Origin: Thalassobium sp.
GTDB taxonomy: Bacteria > Pseudomonadota > Gammaproteobacteria > Pseudomonadales > Oceanobacteraceae
Assembly (NCBI GenBank): GCA_002733205.1
Contig: NVUW01000004.1
Span: forward strand, 372,001-436,000
Direction of reading: 5' to 3'
DNA: 64,000 nucleotides
The notes under the pieces were generated by a model. That model was not told where the DNA came from. It ran no database searches and saw only the letters and a list, made by a program, of their open reading frames with translations. Of this stretch, positions 1-7,818 are shown in pieces. Made by a program: the position numbers and the translations under genes. Numbering within the stretch: the stretch's first letter is position 1; the number at the start of each line of letters is the position of its first letter.

Positions 1-82
1 AATGCTTTCAAATCCGAACTAAGTGGACGCTTCGTCGAAAAAATCCGATCCCGCTGATTCAACTGTTAACCAGAAAAATATT

Positions 83-1123
83 ATGAATATAGACATCAAT
101 GTACGTTTTACACCACCTGTTCTTCAAAATTATCTTGAGCAACAGAAAATTCATATCTCTGACAATACACTGTCAGCGGATACCGATCTATACAACTACC
201 TTACTGTTAGTGCCTGCAATCATATTTTTATAGGTTGCCCGGATCTAGAAAAAGTAAAGGATGAAAAAGATGCTCATGATCTGGCCTCGGCCTGCAACAT
301 GAAGATAGCGAGTATCAGTAAAGTGTCGAAGAGAAAGATTGGAGGCTTTGGCTATATCCCTTTGTACAACCTTAATAAGGCGGGTGTTGAAATCACACGC
401 TGCCTTGAACAATACGGAATGGACGGTCTGATGTTAAGCGGAAATACTATGGGCCGCTTTCTAGGAGATCCAGCCTTTGACAGTATAATGCAACAATTAC
501 AGGAGTATCAGGCAACCGTAATGCTGGTGCCGGCACTGCATCCGAACACCGCTCAGATTAACCTTCAACAACCGGAATTTCTGGTTGAAACGCCGTGCGA
601 TATAACCCGTGCAGCCCTCAATCTGGTTCTGTCCGGAACACTTGAAAGATACCCCAGCATTAATTGGATACTGGCTGAAGGTGGCGGTTTTCTTCCTTAC
701 ATCAGCTGGCGTGTGTCTCTGGCAAACGCCATGGCTGAATACAGTACAGATATTCCGATGGGAATGATGAACTACCTGCGCCGTTTTTATTTTGTTACTA
801 CCCGATCACACAGTAGCTTTCAAATTGCGTCCATGCAGGAACTGGGTGGTGACCACCACCTGTTATACGGATCCGGTGCCGGTGATTTTAGCCTTGACGA
901 AATAAAAAATCAGACCATTGCTCTGGAAAAAACAATGATGGAAGCGGGGCTGAGTAAAACACTTGTCGGGCGCGACAATGCCCTGAGGTTATTTCCTGCA
1001 TATACCCGCCCAGGCCAATCGGTACAAGCAGCTCCCCGGTACCAGCACGCACCGGCAGCGGTACGCCTGCGAAGTCGACTGCTCTCACCCTTGATCAAAA
1101 TAGCCGATAAACTACGTCATTAA
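83..1123 (+). CDS. Amidohydrolase-2 family protein, probably catalytically dead
   Basis: The protein has the layout of the ACMSD/amidohydrolase-2 TIM barrel: an N-terminal strand, a 'ALHPN' strand near residue 151, an 'LAEGGGFLPY' strand near 197 and 'LLYGSGAGDF' near 261. In active members these carry the metal ligands HxH, H, H and D. Here the HxH is N6-V-R8, the HGGG histidine is E199 and the GSD aspartate is G265; only H153 is kept. It is therefore likely a pseudoenzyme, perhaps a binding or regulatory protein. I start it at ATG 83 because the family begins at the IDxHxH strand; a GTG at 23 directly follows an in-frame stop and is the only longer choice. Neither start has a clear Shine-Dalgarno. 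It is next to the ring-cleavage genes but on the opposite strand from its nearest neighbours. Confidence 0.75.
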   Translation: MNIDINVRFTPPVLQNYLEQQKIHISDNTLSADTDLYNYLTVSACNHIFIGCPDLEKVKDEKDAHDLASACNMKIASISKVSKRKIGGFGYIPLYNLNKAGVEITRCLEQYGMDGLMLSGNTMGRFLGDPAFDSIMQQLQEYQATVMLVPALHPNTAQINLQQPEFLVETPCDITRAALNLVLSGTLERYPSINWILAEGGGFLPYISWRVSLANAMAEYSTDIPMGMMNYLRRFYFVTTRSHSSFQIASMQELGGDHHLLYGSGAGDFSLDEIKNQTIALEKTMMEAGLSKTLVGRDNALRLFPAYTRPGQSVQAAPRYQHAPAAVRLRSRLLSPLIKIADKLRH

Positions 1124-1791
1124 TCATCCTGCAACAACAGGTCACTGATAAGCGCTCGAGCATGAAAATCCATCGCTACGGGCGCATACGGCTTACCGGA
1201 TACCGTTGCCAGTGTGGCACTGCCACTGTTCATATCCATAAATGATGATTTAAGAAATTTCCAACGACCATAGCGCCCGGAATCGCTGTCCGCTAGGTAT
1301 GCATCAATTACGGGCACCAGCCTCACCTCGTCCCACAAAACAAATGCAGATTTCATTTCCCAGGGTAACTCGTAAGTTCCGACATAAGCCCTGAACTGGT
1401 ATTGCATATTCAGGTAAGCGATAAGTCCTGCAATATCTGTATCGTCAGCAGGCTCCGGCGGCATCTGTTCAAGAACAGGGGTTATACGGGCAGAACGTCT
1501 GTCGTTATCCGCCAGGGAAATAATTCATCGCCTTTCATCTCTGTCACCTGAGTCAGGTAATCAGCAAGATCTTTGATGTATATCTCCATTTCAGTACTGA
1601 AACTACTGCCCAGAACATCGCTCAACTCTTCCTGAAAGCGGTTACAGTAGTCTTCATTAAACCCCTCACAACGAAAAAGTATTACATCAGACACAAGCAG
1701 ACAGGCAGCGACACCAGGATCGGCCAGAGAACGGGGTATACCCCCCCAGAATAATAAGGATAAATAAAGAATGGAGAATCAGATTTTTCAT
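1120..1791 (-). pseudogene. Frameshifted gene for a small secreted protein of unknown function
   Basis: Three short minus-strand reading frames line up as one gene. It begins at ATG 1791 with a clear signal peptide (MKNLILHSLFILIILGG). A run of seven G on the coding strand (1741-1747 as C) then throws the frame; removing one G joins it to the frame reading VSDVILFRCEGF from about 1691. A second shift near 1484-1500 separates that frame from the last one, which is open from about R-R-S-A-R-I-T and ends at 1120 in LLLQDD. The repaired product would be about 220 residues, exported, with a few cysteines. I do not recognise a family. It could be a true pseudogene or two sequencing errors. A copy of the local TetR-type operator lies 130 bp upstream. 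Confidence 0.5.
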
Positions 1792-1923
1792 ATCGGTGAG
1801 TCCAGAAAAAGTCTCAGATCCCATATGGGATCTGAGCAACCCCCTTCTCATACAGGGATTAAGGTAATCAACCCTCACTCCGAGGCTGACTGTCCATCCA
1901 TAAATTACACCCAAACTCACATT

Positions 1924-1939
1924 TAAACACAAGTGTTCA
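1924..1939. promoter_or_regulatory. TetR-type operator copy 1
   Basis: The bases TAAACAC-AA-GTGTTCA form a 7-bp inverted repeat with one mismatch. It matches the sites at 4245-4260 and 6044-6059. It lies between the stop of the SCP2 gene and the start of the broken secreted-protein gene on the minus strand, so it would sit in that gene's promoter. Binding by one of the two nearby TetR proteins is inference. Confidence 0.6.
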
Positions 1940-1983
1940 TTTTTGAATTAGTATATTAATGCATTACTATGAGCAAACACTCC

Positions 1984-2304
1984 TCAGAGCACAGCCATAA
2001 TGCGTGGCGCGAGCTTCATGCCCTTGCCTATATCACCTTTAATTTTGATTTTTCGAGTCATCGCTGCTACATGCGGTGCCAGCTTTTTTGAACGCAGATC
2101 AAGCCAGACTTTAAGCGGTGCAGTTACCGTAATATCGGCTTCTGCATCATCACGGCTGATCACTGGAGTATCGCCTGTGGCATCAATGTGAACCTGGCCT
2201 TCGCCTTCAAAAACAAACTTCAGTCTGGTGCCGAGCTTACCCAGAGTCATCGCTTTGCCGCTCAGCTCGTCGGCGAGAAAATCAAAACTTAATTCTTCTG
2301 TCAT
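1984..2304 (-). CDS. SCP2 sterol-binding domain protein
   Basis: This 106-residue protein is a single SCP2 sterol/lipid-transfer domain, recognised from the segments FLADELSGKAMTLGKLG, LKFVFEGEGQVHID and the ending IKIKGDIGKGMKLAPRIM. Such proteins hold hydrophobic ligands such as sterols or acyl-CoAs in the cytoplasm. I start at ATG 2304 because GAGG lies 8 bp upstream; an upstream ATG at 2319 would contain that site. The gene follows the HsaA-like hydroxylase by about 60 bp on the same strand and is probably co-transcribed with it. A sterol-binding protein beside an HsaAB-type hydroxylase supports a bulky, steroid-like substrate for the locus, but does not prove it. Confidence 0.85.
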   Translation of the reverse strand: MTEELSFDFLADELSGKAMTLGKLGTRLKFVFEGEGQVHIDATGDTPVISRDDAEADITVTAPLKVWLDLRSKKLAPHVAAMTRKIKIKGDIGKGMKLAPRIMAVL

Positions 2305-2362
2305 TGTAAATGTCCTCATTCAAACATTGAGCGGCAGCAGGAATCGCTGCCGCATACGTCGC

Positions 2363-3577
2363 TCAGATAAACATCGACAGAATGTCATCCGGGTAATGAT
2401 CCATGGCCATCTGCCCTAAGGTGCTGCCCCATTTAGTGCGATTATTAATAGCATGCACACGGGCGGCCTGAATGTCGCAATATAGACGCTGTATTGGCTG
2501 ATTCACCATTAAGGAACGGGCGCCACTTGCAACAAAAATGCGATCGGCCGCTTTATCAGCCATATCAACCAGGTTGCAGTGATCAAAGCGGATTCGTCCC
2601 CGGTCGAGCAGCTCCAGATCTTCGCCGCGTTCTAGGGTTGCCATCACCTCGTTAAAATTGGCTTCCATCTGCAGGCGCGCTCCACGCAACTCAGCATCCG
2701 ATTCGGCAATGCGCATTTGTGTTACCTGCTCCTGCCCCCACTTGGCTCCGCTGTACAGACTGGTTGCTGTTTTTGAGGCTTCGGTAAACATATCCAGAAT
2801 ACCCTGTGCTGCTCCCAAGGCCGGTGTCGTAATACAGGCACCGAAAATGGTCGGGAACGGCACATGAAATAACGGCGCATCCGCAGTGCCATCCACCATG
2901 CCCGGTGTCATGTTCATCTGGCTGGCGATGGCAGGCAGCTGGCGGTGATCGGGCACAAAGGCTTCTTTAATTTCCACCGATTTACTGCCGGTGCCCTTCA
3001 GGCCCATGACATGCCAATCGTCGATGATTTTAAAATCACTTTTCGGTACCAGATACGTGCGGTAGTCAGGAAGCGCAATACCTTCTTTTACAATATTTGC
3101 ACCGACCAGAATCCAATCGCAGTGATCAACGCCACTGGAATAAAACCAGCGACCACGCAGAATGCAGCCACCTTCCACTTCTTCCACCGTGCCGGTTGGT
3201 GCATAAGAGGAGGACATCAGCACCGTGGCATCGTCACCCCAGACATCTTCCTGCGCCTGCTTAGAAAAATGCGCCAGCTGCCAGTTATGCACGCCGACTA
3301 CCCCCATAATCCAGGCACTGGACGGACACGCCTGAGCCAGAATTTCCTGCACTTTAAAAATGTCCGCCGGGTGACATTCGTAACCGCCCCACTGCGACGA
3401 CTGGAACATTTTAAAGAATCCTGCTTCCTGAAAATCCGCCACCGTGCGGGGGTCGACCATACGCAGTGTTTCGGTATTGGCCGCGCGCTCACGCAACACC
3501 GGCTGCAGGTCACGGGCTTTCTGCAACAGCTCGCGGGCAATGGCCTGGCTGTCGGCCTTAGTCATTTTGTTATTCAT
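2363..3577 (-). CDS. Flavin-dependent hydroxylase, HsaA-like (acyl-CoA dehydrogenase fold)
   Basis: The 404-residue protein has the acyl-CoA dehydrogenase fold used by reduced-flavin monooxygenases: HsaA/TesA2, which hydroxylate 3-HSA in steroid breakdown, and the p-hydroxyphenylacetate hydroxylase C2 type. Segments such as QACPSSAWIMGVVGVHNWQLA, GRWFYSSGVDHCDW and DWHVMGLKGTGSKSVEI are typical of this group rather than of true acyl-CoA dehydrogenases. It would turn a phenol into a catechol using FMNH2 or FADH2 from the reductase encoded just upstream (stop at 3592). The start is ATG 3577, with GGAG a few bases before it; a longer in-frame extension to 3676 runs back into the reductase gene and has no good ribosome site. 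HsaA is 394 residues, so the length fits. The exact substrate is not readable from sequence. Confidence 0.85.
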   Translation of the reverse strand: MNNKMTKADSQAIARELLQKARDLQPVLRERAANTETLRMVDPRTVADFQEAGFFKMFQSSQWGGYECHPADIFKVQEILAQACPSSAWIMGVVGVHNWQLAHFSKQAQEDVWGDDATVLMSSSYAPTGTVEEVEGGCILRGRWFYSSGVDHCDWILVGANIVKEGIALPDYRTYLVPKSDFKIIDDWHVMGLKGTGSKSVEIKEAFVPDHRQLPAIASQMNMTPGMVDGTADAPLFHVPFPTIFGACITTPALGAAQGILDMFTEASKTATSLYSGAKWGQEQVTQMRIAESDAELRGARLQMEANFNEVMATLERGEDLELLDRGRIRFDHCNLVDMADKAADRIFVASGARSLMVNQPIQRLYCDIQAARVHAINNRTKWGSTLGQMAMDHYPDDILSMFI

Positions 3578-3591
3578 GGTTATTCTCCGGG

Positions 3592-4155
3592 TTACAGACT
3601 CTGTATTTGATTGATCGAGTTTTCCCAGACCTGAAGATGATCTTCGGCCAGCTCGACCACGGGGGAAGACGAACACAGTCGTCCTTTGACGAAGGTCAGC
3701 GGCGAATCTGTCTCGCCCCTGTCCATCCGAATAACGCGGCAGAGCACAATCCAGTGATCGCCGCCGTCAATTTCGTGCTCCACTTCGACATCCAGCCAGG
3801 CACAGCAGCCCGGTAGTCTCACCGCTCCTTCAGGATTCAGCTTGATGGACAGGCCATCAAAACGGGTATGGATATCGCCGGAAGCAAAACGCCAGCACAT
3901 GGCACTCTGGTGCACGCCAAGAAAGTTGATGCACAGGTGGCGGTTAGCCGCCATCTGCATCCAGCTGGACGACGACTTTTGCGGGCAAAACGCGACCAGT
4001 GGCGGATCAAGACTGACGGAAGTGAAAGAACCTATCACCAGGCCCAGCGGTCTGGATTCCTGCCCGGTTCCGGTCACGACAGATACCCCGGTGGGCCATA
4101 GCCCCATGACGGAGCGGTAGGTCTGAGCATCGATATTTGTGTTTGTTCGCGTCAT
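3592..4155 (-). CDS. Flavin reductase, HsaB-like
   Basis: This 187-residue protein belongs to the flavin-reductase (FMN-binding split-barrel) family. MGLWPTGVSVVTG near residue 17, the segment GSFTSVSLDPPLVAFCPQKSSSSW and the later CINFLG stretch are characteristic. It would use NAD(P)H to make the free reduced flavin needed by the adjacent HsaA-like oxygenase; HsaB of Mycobacterium is the same length. It is the first gene of the minus-strand set reductase - hydroxylase - SCP2. The start is ATG 4155, which has AGGA seven bases upstream; the longer frame to 4185 adds ten residues without a better site. The operator at 4245-4260 lies 90 bp upstream of the start. Confidence 0.88.
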   Translation of the reverse strand: MTRTNTNIDAQTYRSVMGLWPTGVSVVTGTGQESRPLGLVIGSFTSVSLDPPLVAFCPQKSSSSWMQMAANRHLCINFLGVHQSAMCWRFASGDIHTRFDGLSIKLNPEGAVRLPGCCAWLDVEVEHEIDGGDHWIVLCRVIRMDRGETDSPLTFVKGRLCSSSPVVELAEDHLQVWENSINQIQSL

Positions 4156-4234
4156 AAGAGATTCCTGAACAGTCCAGGCAAACACCTTCTGGCGAGTGAT
4201 CCGCCGCCGTCTGCCGATGTAGAAAGACTATATT

Positions 4235-4260
4235 TGTTCATATTTGAACACAAGTGTTCA
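4235..4260. promoter_or_regulatory. TetR-type operator copy 2, with an extra half-site
   Basis: TGAACAC-AA-GTGTTCA at 4245-4260 is a perfect 7-bp inverted repeat. A further TGTTCA just before it (about 4235-4240) pairs with the same TGAACA, giving three alternating half-sites. It stands upstream of the flavin-reductase gene, so it most likely controls the hydroxylase operon. Which TetR binds it is inference. Confidence 0.7.
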
Positions 4261-4421
4261 CCGCGAAAAGGAAACAAATTGAATTCCGGCGCATGGCAGG
4301 AAACAACCTGATCAGGAATTGATCTAGAACAAGAAATGGCGGAAATACGACCCAGCAGAGGCCCAAAAACCGCAGGAGTCAGCCTGAAGGCCGGAAAAAT
4401 TGTCGGAAATTAACCCCTAAA

Positions 4422-5369
4422 TTAATAGGGGAAAGACAGATTGTGCTGCAGCAGCGTACTGACAAGCGCTGTGTGTGTAGCGACCAGGCCTGCAGCCTCA
4501 TACTGCTGAATTACCGGCCCGCAAATATCATCCAATTCCAGTGGCCGGCCTTTTTCGCGATCAACCAGCATAGACGTTTTGATGGCATCGAAGCCCGTGA
4601 TCAAGTCCAGCATGTCGTCCGCCACCGAGGCGTCCATCGCCACCCCGGCAAGATTTGCAGCAGTAACGGTCTCCTGCATCAGAGCGTGAATAAACGGCCG
4701 CAGCACCGGGTCGCGCGTCATGCCCCGGGTATCCAGAAATGTCAGCGCCGACAGTGGATTTACGCCGTTATTGATAACCAGTTTGCGCCACTTGGCATAA
4801 CGCATATCAGCACACAAGGTCACTGGTATACCGGCTTGTTGCAGCACATTGAAAATAGCCTGCGCCCGCAGACTGGCTGTTGGATTGGCCTGTACCGATG
4901 GCCAGGCACCCAGTTCAATTTCCCCACGACCAGTGGCTTCAACCACACCTGGGGCCAGCACATGGGCGCCGATGCGCACCGCAAGCCCACTGAGAGTGCG
5001 CTCAGCTCCAAGCGCACGGAGCATGTGATCTTCGTTAGTGACGCCATTCTGCAAAGACAACAAGGTACAGAGGGGATTCCGTGCCAGCCAAGGCTTCAGC
5101 TGCTGCAGTAAACCAGGAGTATCGGCGCTTTTGCAGCACACCAGAATCAACTCGGTGCTACTCGCACTCTGGGCGTTGCCGAACTCCTCCAGCGTCATGG
5201 AGTCAACCGGAGCCGAAAAGGAAAATCCGGGGTGAGTTAAACTTAATTGCCGGCGTAATGCCTGTTGGTGCTCACCGCGAGCGATAAAAACTACCTTGTA
5301 GCCGGCACTAATAAGACGTGCGCCGTAATAGCAACCGATACCTCCGGCACCAAGTACGGCAATTTTCAT
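4422..5369 (-). CDS. Ketopantoate reductase-family (PanE/ApbA-like) oxidoreductase
   Basis: This 315-residue protein opens with the Rossmann motif VLGAGGIGCYYGARL and has the family segments LSLQNGVTNE, a central KWRKLVINNGVNPLSAL with the usual catalytic lysine, and the C-terminal SMLVDREKGRPLELDDICG. The family reduces 2-oxo acids such as ketopantoate with NADPH. Its place as the last gene of an SDR-TetR-TetR operon inside a ring-degradation locus suggests a catabolic 2-oxo or 3-oxo substrate rather than pantothenate synthesis. A second family member lies at 52133. It starts 5 bp after the stop of the upstream TetR gene, so the two are surely co-transcribed. Confidence 0.82.
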   Translation of the reverse strand: MKIAVLGAGGIGCYYGARLISAGYKVVFIARGEHQQALRRQLSLTHPGFSFSAPVDSMTLEEFGNAQSASSTELILVCCKSADTPGLLQQLKPWLARNPLCTLLSLQNGVTNEDHMLRALGAERTLSGLAVRIGAHVLAPGVVEATGRGEIELGAWPSVQANPTASLRAQAIFNVLQQAGIPVTLCADMRYAKWRKLVINNGVNPLSALTFLDTRGMTRDPVLRPFIHALMQETVTAANLAGVAMDASVADDMLDLITGFDAIKTSMLVDREKGRPLELDDICGPVIQQYEAAGLVATHTALVSTLLQHNLSFPY

Positions 5370-5374
5370 ATTGT

Positions 5375-5992
5375 TCAGTGTATATCCTGCAAGGGTGGCA
5401 GCTCGCTCTGGCTGATGCGTTTGGCTTCGGCCTCATCAATTCCGAGTGCGCGCAGGAGGAACTCAGCCACTTCTGATCCCGCGCTGCGCCAGGTTTTTAC
5501 CCCTTCGCGCACCAGATAGATCGCGCCGATTACAGCACTACCAACCATGGCCACTACGGTGGGGATCTGATCCTCGCTCAAACGAAAATGACCAGCCTTC
5601 ATGGCCATGCACACATCTTTCGCCGGCTCCCCCATCACCAGCATCCGAAGTGACGCCGTAGTCTGAGCAAATCGTGCAATAAAGCGCCCCCACTCCGGCT
5701 CTTCATGAGCACGCCGCAGATAAGCTCGAACCCCCATCGCTAGTCGTTCTGCCGGGTTTTCCGAATGAAAACTGGTGACGATACGTTCGTTCATTTCCCA
5801 GGCAAGATGTGAAGCAACCTCCTCAAACAGCGTCTCCAGTGATGGAACATTATTATAAATAGTACCCCGTGCCATCCCCGCATAGTCAGCGAGTTCGCTG
5901 ACTGTGACCTGTGCCACTCCCCTTTCAGCGAACAAACGAATTGCCGCTGCATGAATGCGCCGCTGAATTGCCGACAGAGCATGTTGATCCAT
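5375..5992 (-). CDS. TetR-family regulator (first)
   Basis: The 205-residue protein has an N-terminal TetR helix-turn-helix: AAAIRLFAERGVAQVTVSEL followed by AGMARGTIYNNVPSLETLFEEV (about residues 10-60). The rest is the variable helical ligand-binding domain. It lies between another TetR gene and the PanE-like gene. A copy of the TGAACAC-N2-GTGTTCA operator lies 52 bp upstream of its start, so autoregulation is likely. It is a good candidate for the protein that binds all three operator copies, but the second TetR is an equally open alternative. Confidence 0.88.
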   Translation of the reverse strand: MDQHALSAIQRRIHAAAIRLFAERGVAQVTVSELADYAGMARGTIYNNVPSLETLFEEVASHLAWEMNERIVTSFHSENPAERLAMGVRAYLRRAHEEPEWGRFIARFAQTTASLRMLVMGEPAKDVCMAMKAGHFRLSEDQIPTVVAMVGSAVIGAIYLVREGVKTWRSAGSEVAEFLLRALGIDEAEAKRISQSELPPLQDIH

Positions 5993-6043
5993 GGCAGGTC
6001 ATCCTCAAAATCAGTAATGTTAACAGACAAGATTATACAACTT

Positions 6044-6059
6044 TGAACACTAGTGATCA
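6044..6059. promoter_or_regulatory. TetR-type operator copy 3
   Basis: TGAACAC-TA-GTGATCA is the third copy of the local inverted repeat, with one mismatch in the right arm. It overlaps the stop codon region of the upstream TetR gene and stands in front of the downstream TetR gene (start 5992), giving that gene and the PanE-like gene an internal regulated promoter. Confidence 0.6.
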
Positions 6060-6733
6060 CCAGTTTGCATAATACGTTGCAGCAACGAGTCCACTGGAAA
6101 CTCAATAGTTGGCAATCTAAGAGAAACTAAGCGCTTGGCATCCGACTCTGGAACTCCAAAAGCCAGCAGCGTATGGCACACCATCCTCTCTGGATAGTCG
6201 TCTTCAGGGGTGCGAACTGACAACCCAAAAATCGCTGCCAGCATAATTCCAACCATTACCTCTATCCCCGTGTTTACATCCTTTACACGAAAATTTTCAC
6301 CCTGCATGGCCCCCATAATATGCGCAGGCAGATATTGATAGATTAAGTGTCCCGCTGCACTGATATTAAATCCGGCACGCCATAAAAATTGCGCAAAAGA
6401 CGGACAAGCACGAGCCGTATGCAAAAACAGACGCAGGCCAGTTGCTAGTATTTCCTGCGGGTCGTCCATTTCAGCCACTCGGCCTTCAATCAGATCCACA
6501 AGCTCATTCGAGAGCGTTTCACCAATGGCCGCCACGAGTTCAGCGTTAGTTTTGAAATAATTGTAAAACGTACCGCGCGACACGCCGGCGGCCGAGATTA
6601 CATCATCAATGACTGATGCATCGGCGCCCTTGCTGGCAAACACGGTCAATGCACTTTCTATCAGGCGATTGCGCATTTTCAGCCGCCGTTCCTGCCCAAC
6701 CCGGGTGCGGTGGTTCATAGTCTCATCTGTCAT
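6050..6733 (-). CDS. TetR-family regulator (second)
   Basis: The 227-residue protein carries a TetR helix-turn-helix at about residues 20-70 (LIESALTVFASKGADASVID followed by AAGVSRGTFYNYFKTNAELV). The C-terminal ligand domain is not close to one I can name. GGGGA lies six bases before ATG 6733. It follows the SDR gene by 18 bp and precedes the first TetR gene by 57 bp. Because two different palindrome types occur in this locus, one plausible division is that this protein reads the TGAC...GTCA palindromes at 7735-7766 and the other reads the TGAACAC sites. That assignment is a guess. Confidence 0.87.
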   Translation of the reverse strand: MTDETMNHRTRVGQERRLKMRNRLIESALTVFASKGADASVIDDVISAAGVSRGTFYNYFKTNAELVAAIGETLSNELVDLIEGRVAEMDDPQEILATGLRLFLHTARACPSFAQFLWRAGFNISAAGHLIYQYLPAHIMGAMQGENFRVKDVNTGIEVMVGIMLAAIFGLSVRTPEDDYPERMVCHTLLAFGVPESDAKRLVSLRLPTIEFPVDSLLQRIMQTGDH

Positions 6734-6751
6734 GTGTTCCCCATTTTGAAG

Positions 6752-7606
6752 TTATTGCTGTAGCAGCGCCGTCCAATCCTCAGATGACTGCCATAGACGC
6801 ACCGCCAGATTCTGATCCAGCGCTACGTCCGATGGCGTCTGAACGCGACAGTTTTCGTAGTAGCCACCACTCTGACCGCAGAGTTCCGGCGCCGTGGCGC
6901 ACCACAAGCTGGTCGCAGCGCCTTGTTCGGGGGTAATCATAAACGGCCTGATCAGCACACGCAGCAGCGCCGGCACAGAACGCCAGACATCCGACGCCAC
7001 AACTCCCGGGTGCAAGGCGTATACATCCACGCCAGTCCCTTTCAGGCGGTTAGCGAGCTCGGATACAAATAACAGATTGGCAAGTTTAGCTACGGCATAT
7101 TCTTTCAGACCTCCGGTGCTGGCTGTGGTCTGTCTGAGCGCCGCGAAGTCGATGTCTTTAGCGTGCCGGTGCGCTTTGCTGGACACCACCACGACCCTTG
7201 CCGGTGCCGATGCTTTCAAACATTCCAGCAGCAGCTTAGTAAGTAGAAAGTGCCCAACGTGGCAAGTGCCGAAAGCCAGCTCAAAGCCGGATGAGGTCAT
7301 ACCTTTTTGCCCAGCCAAACCGGCGTTGCACACCAGAATATGCAGCGGCAGCCCTGTGCTTAAAAACACCTGCGCCGCATGCTGCACAGACTTGAGGTCG
7401 CCCAGATCCAGCGACAAAAACTGCGCCCGCTCAACATCACCGGTAAGCCTCCCAATTTCCTCCAGCACGGGTCTGGTTTTCGACTCAGAGCGACAGGCAA
7501 GAAATACCTTTACTCCTTGTCTCGCCAGCTCAATGGCAGTGATGCGCCCAATCCCTGTATTCGCTCCCGTGACAATGGCGACCTTACCTCTCAGTGACGG
7601 CTTCAT
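6752..7606 (-). CDS. Short-chain dehydrogenase, retinol-dehydrogenase-like
   Basis: The 284-residue protein is a classical SDR. It has the cofactor motif VTGANTGIG near residue 13, the basic residue of an NADP-binding strand (ACRSE), CNAGLAG, the catalytic serine strand VVVVSSKAHR and the YAVAK catalytic pair. The order and sequence style match the retinol dehydrogenase/WWOX-like branch, which acts on hydrophobic alcohols and ketones. I start at ATG 7606 because TGAGGA lies a few bases upstream; the frame runs back to 7693 but without a ribosome site. It leads a minus-strand operon with the two TetR genes and the PanE-like gene, and is divergent from the meta-cleavage operon across a promoter with two palindromes. 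Confidence 0.87.
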   Translation of the reverse strand: MKPSLRGKVAIVTGANTGIGRITAIELARQGVKVFLACRSESKTRPVLEEIGRLTGDVERAQFLSLDLGDLKSVQHAAQVFLSTGLPLHILVCNAGLAGQKGMTSSGFELAFGTCHVGHFLLTKLLLECLKASAPARVVVVSSKAHRHAKDIDFAALRQTTASTGGLKEYAVAKLANLLFVSELANRLKGTGVDVYALHPGVVASDVWRSVPALLRVLIRPFMITPEQGAATSLWCATAPELCGQSGGYYENCRVQTPSDVALDQNLAVRLWQSSEDWTALLQQ

Positions 7607-7734
7607 ATTTTTCCTCAGGCAGTAACAGCAACCCAGCGCCATGGCCATTGGTTGCCAACATTCATTGTTATTGGGCCGCAACGCGGGCACCAAATTGCTT
7701 ATTTGTCATGTCCCGTAAAGCAATCACAACTAAA

Positions 7735-7766
7735 ATGACACTAATGTCATATTGACGATATCGTCA
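7735..7766. promoter_or_regulatory. Two palindromic operators in the divergent SDR/meta-cleavage promoter
   Basis: ATGACA-CTAA-TGTCAT occupies 7735-7750 and the perfect 14-bp palindrome TGACGATATCGTCA occupies 7753-7766. They are next to each other, share TGAC/GTCA half-sites and lie between the divergent starts of the SDR gene and the hydrolase gene. Two dimers binding side by side is the simplest reading. The sequence differs from the TGAACAC sites nearby. Confidence 0.65.
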
Positions 7767-7818
7767 CATCAAGAATAAGATGCTCCGTATCAGTCGTCAA
7801 CGTAACGAGGATTCGCAG

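Noticed and set aside
2945-3610. A 221-codon open frame on the plus strand across the hydroxylase gene
   Set aside because: It is antisense to a clear HsaA-like gene, has no recognisable domain and its codon pattern mirrors the real gene.
4245-4260. The operator as a KstR-type cholesterol-regulon site
   Set aside because: The KstR motif as I recall it (TnnAACnnGTTnnA) has its half-sites closer together than this 7-2-7 repeat.
4443-5111. A 222-codon open frame antisense to the PanE-like gene
   Set aside because: No family features; the minus-strand protein is a clear ketopantoate reductase homologue.
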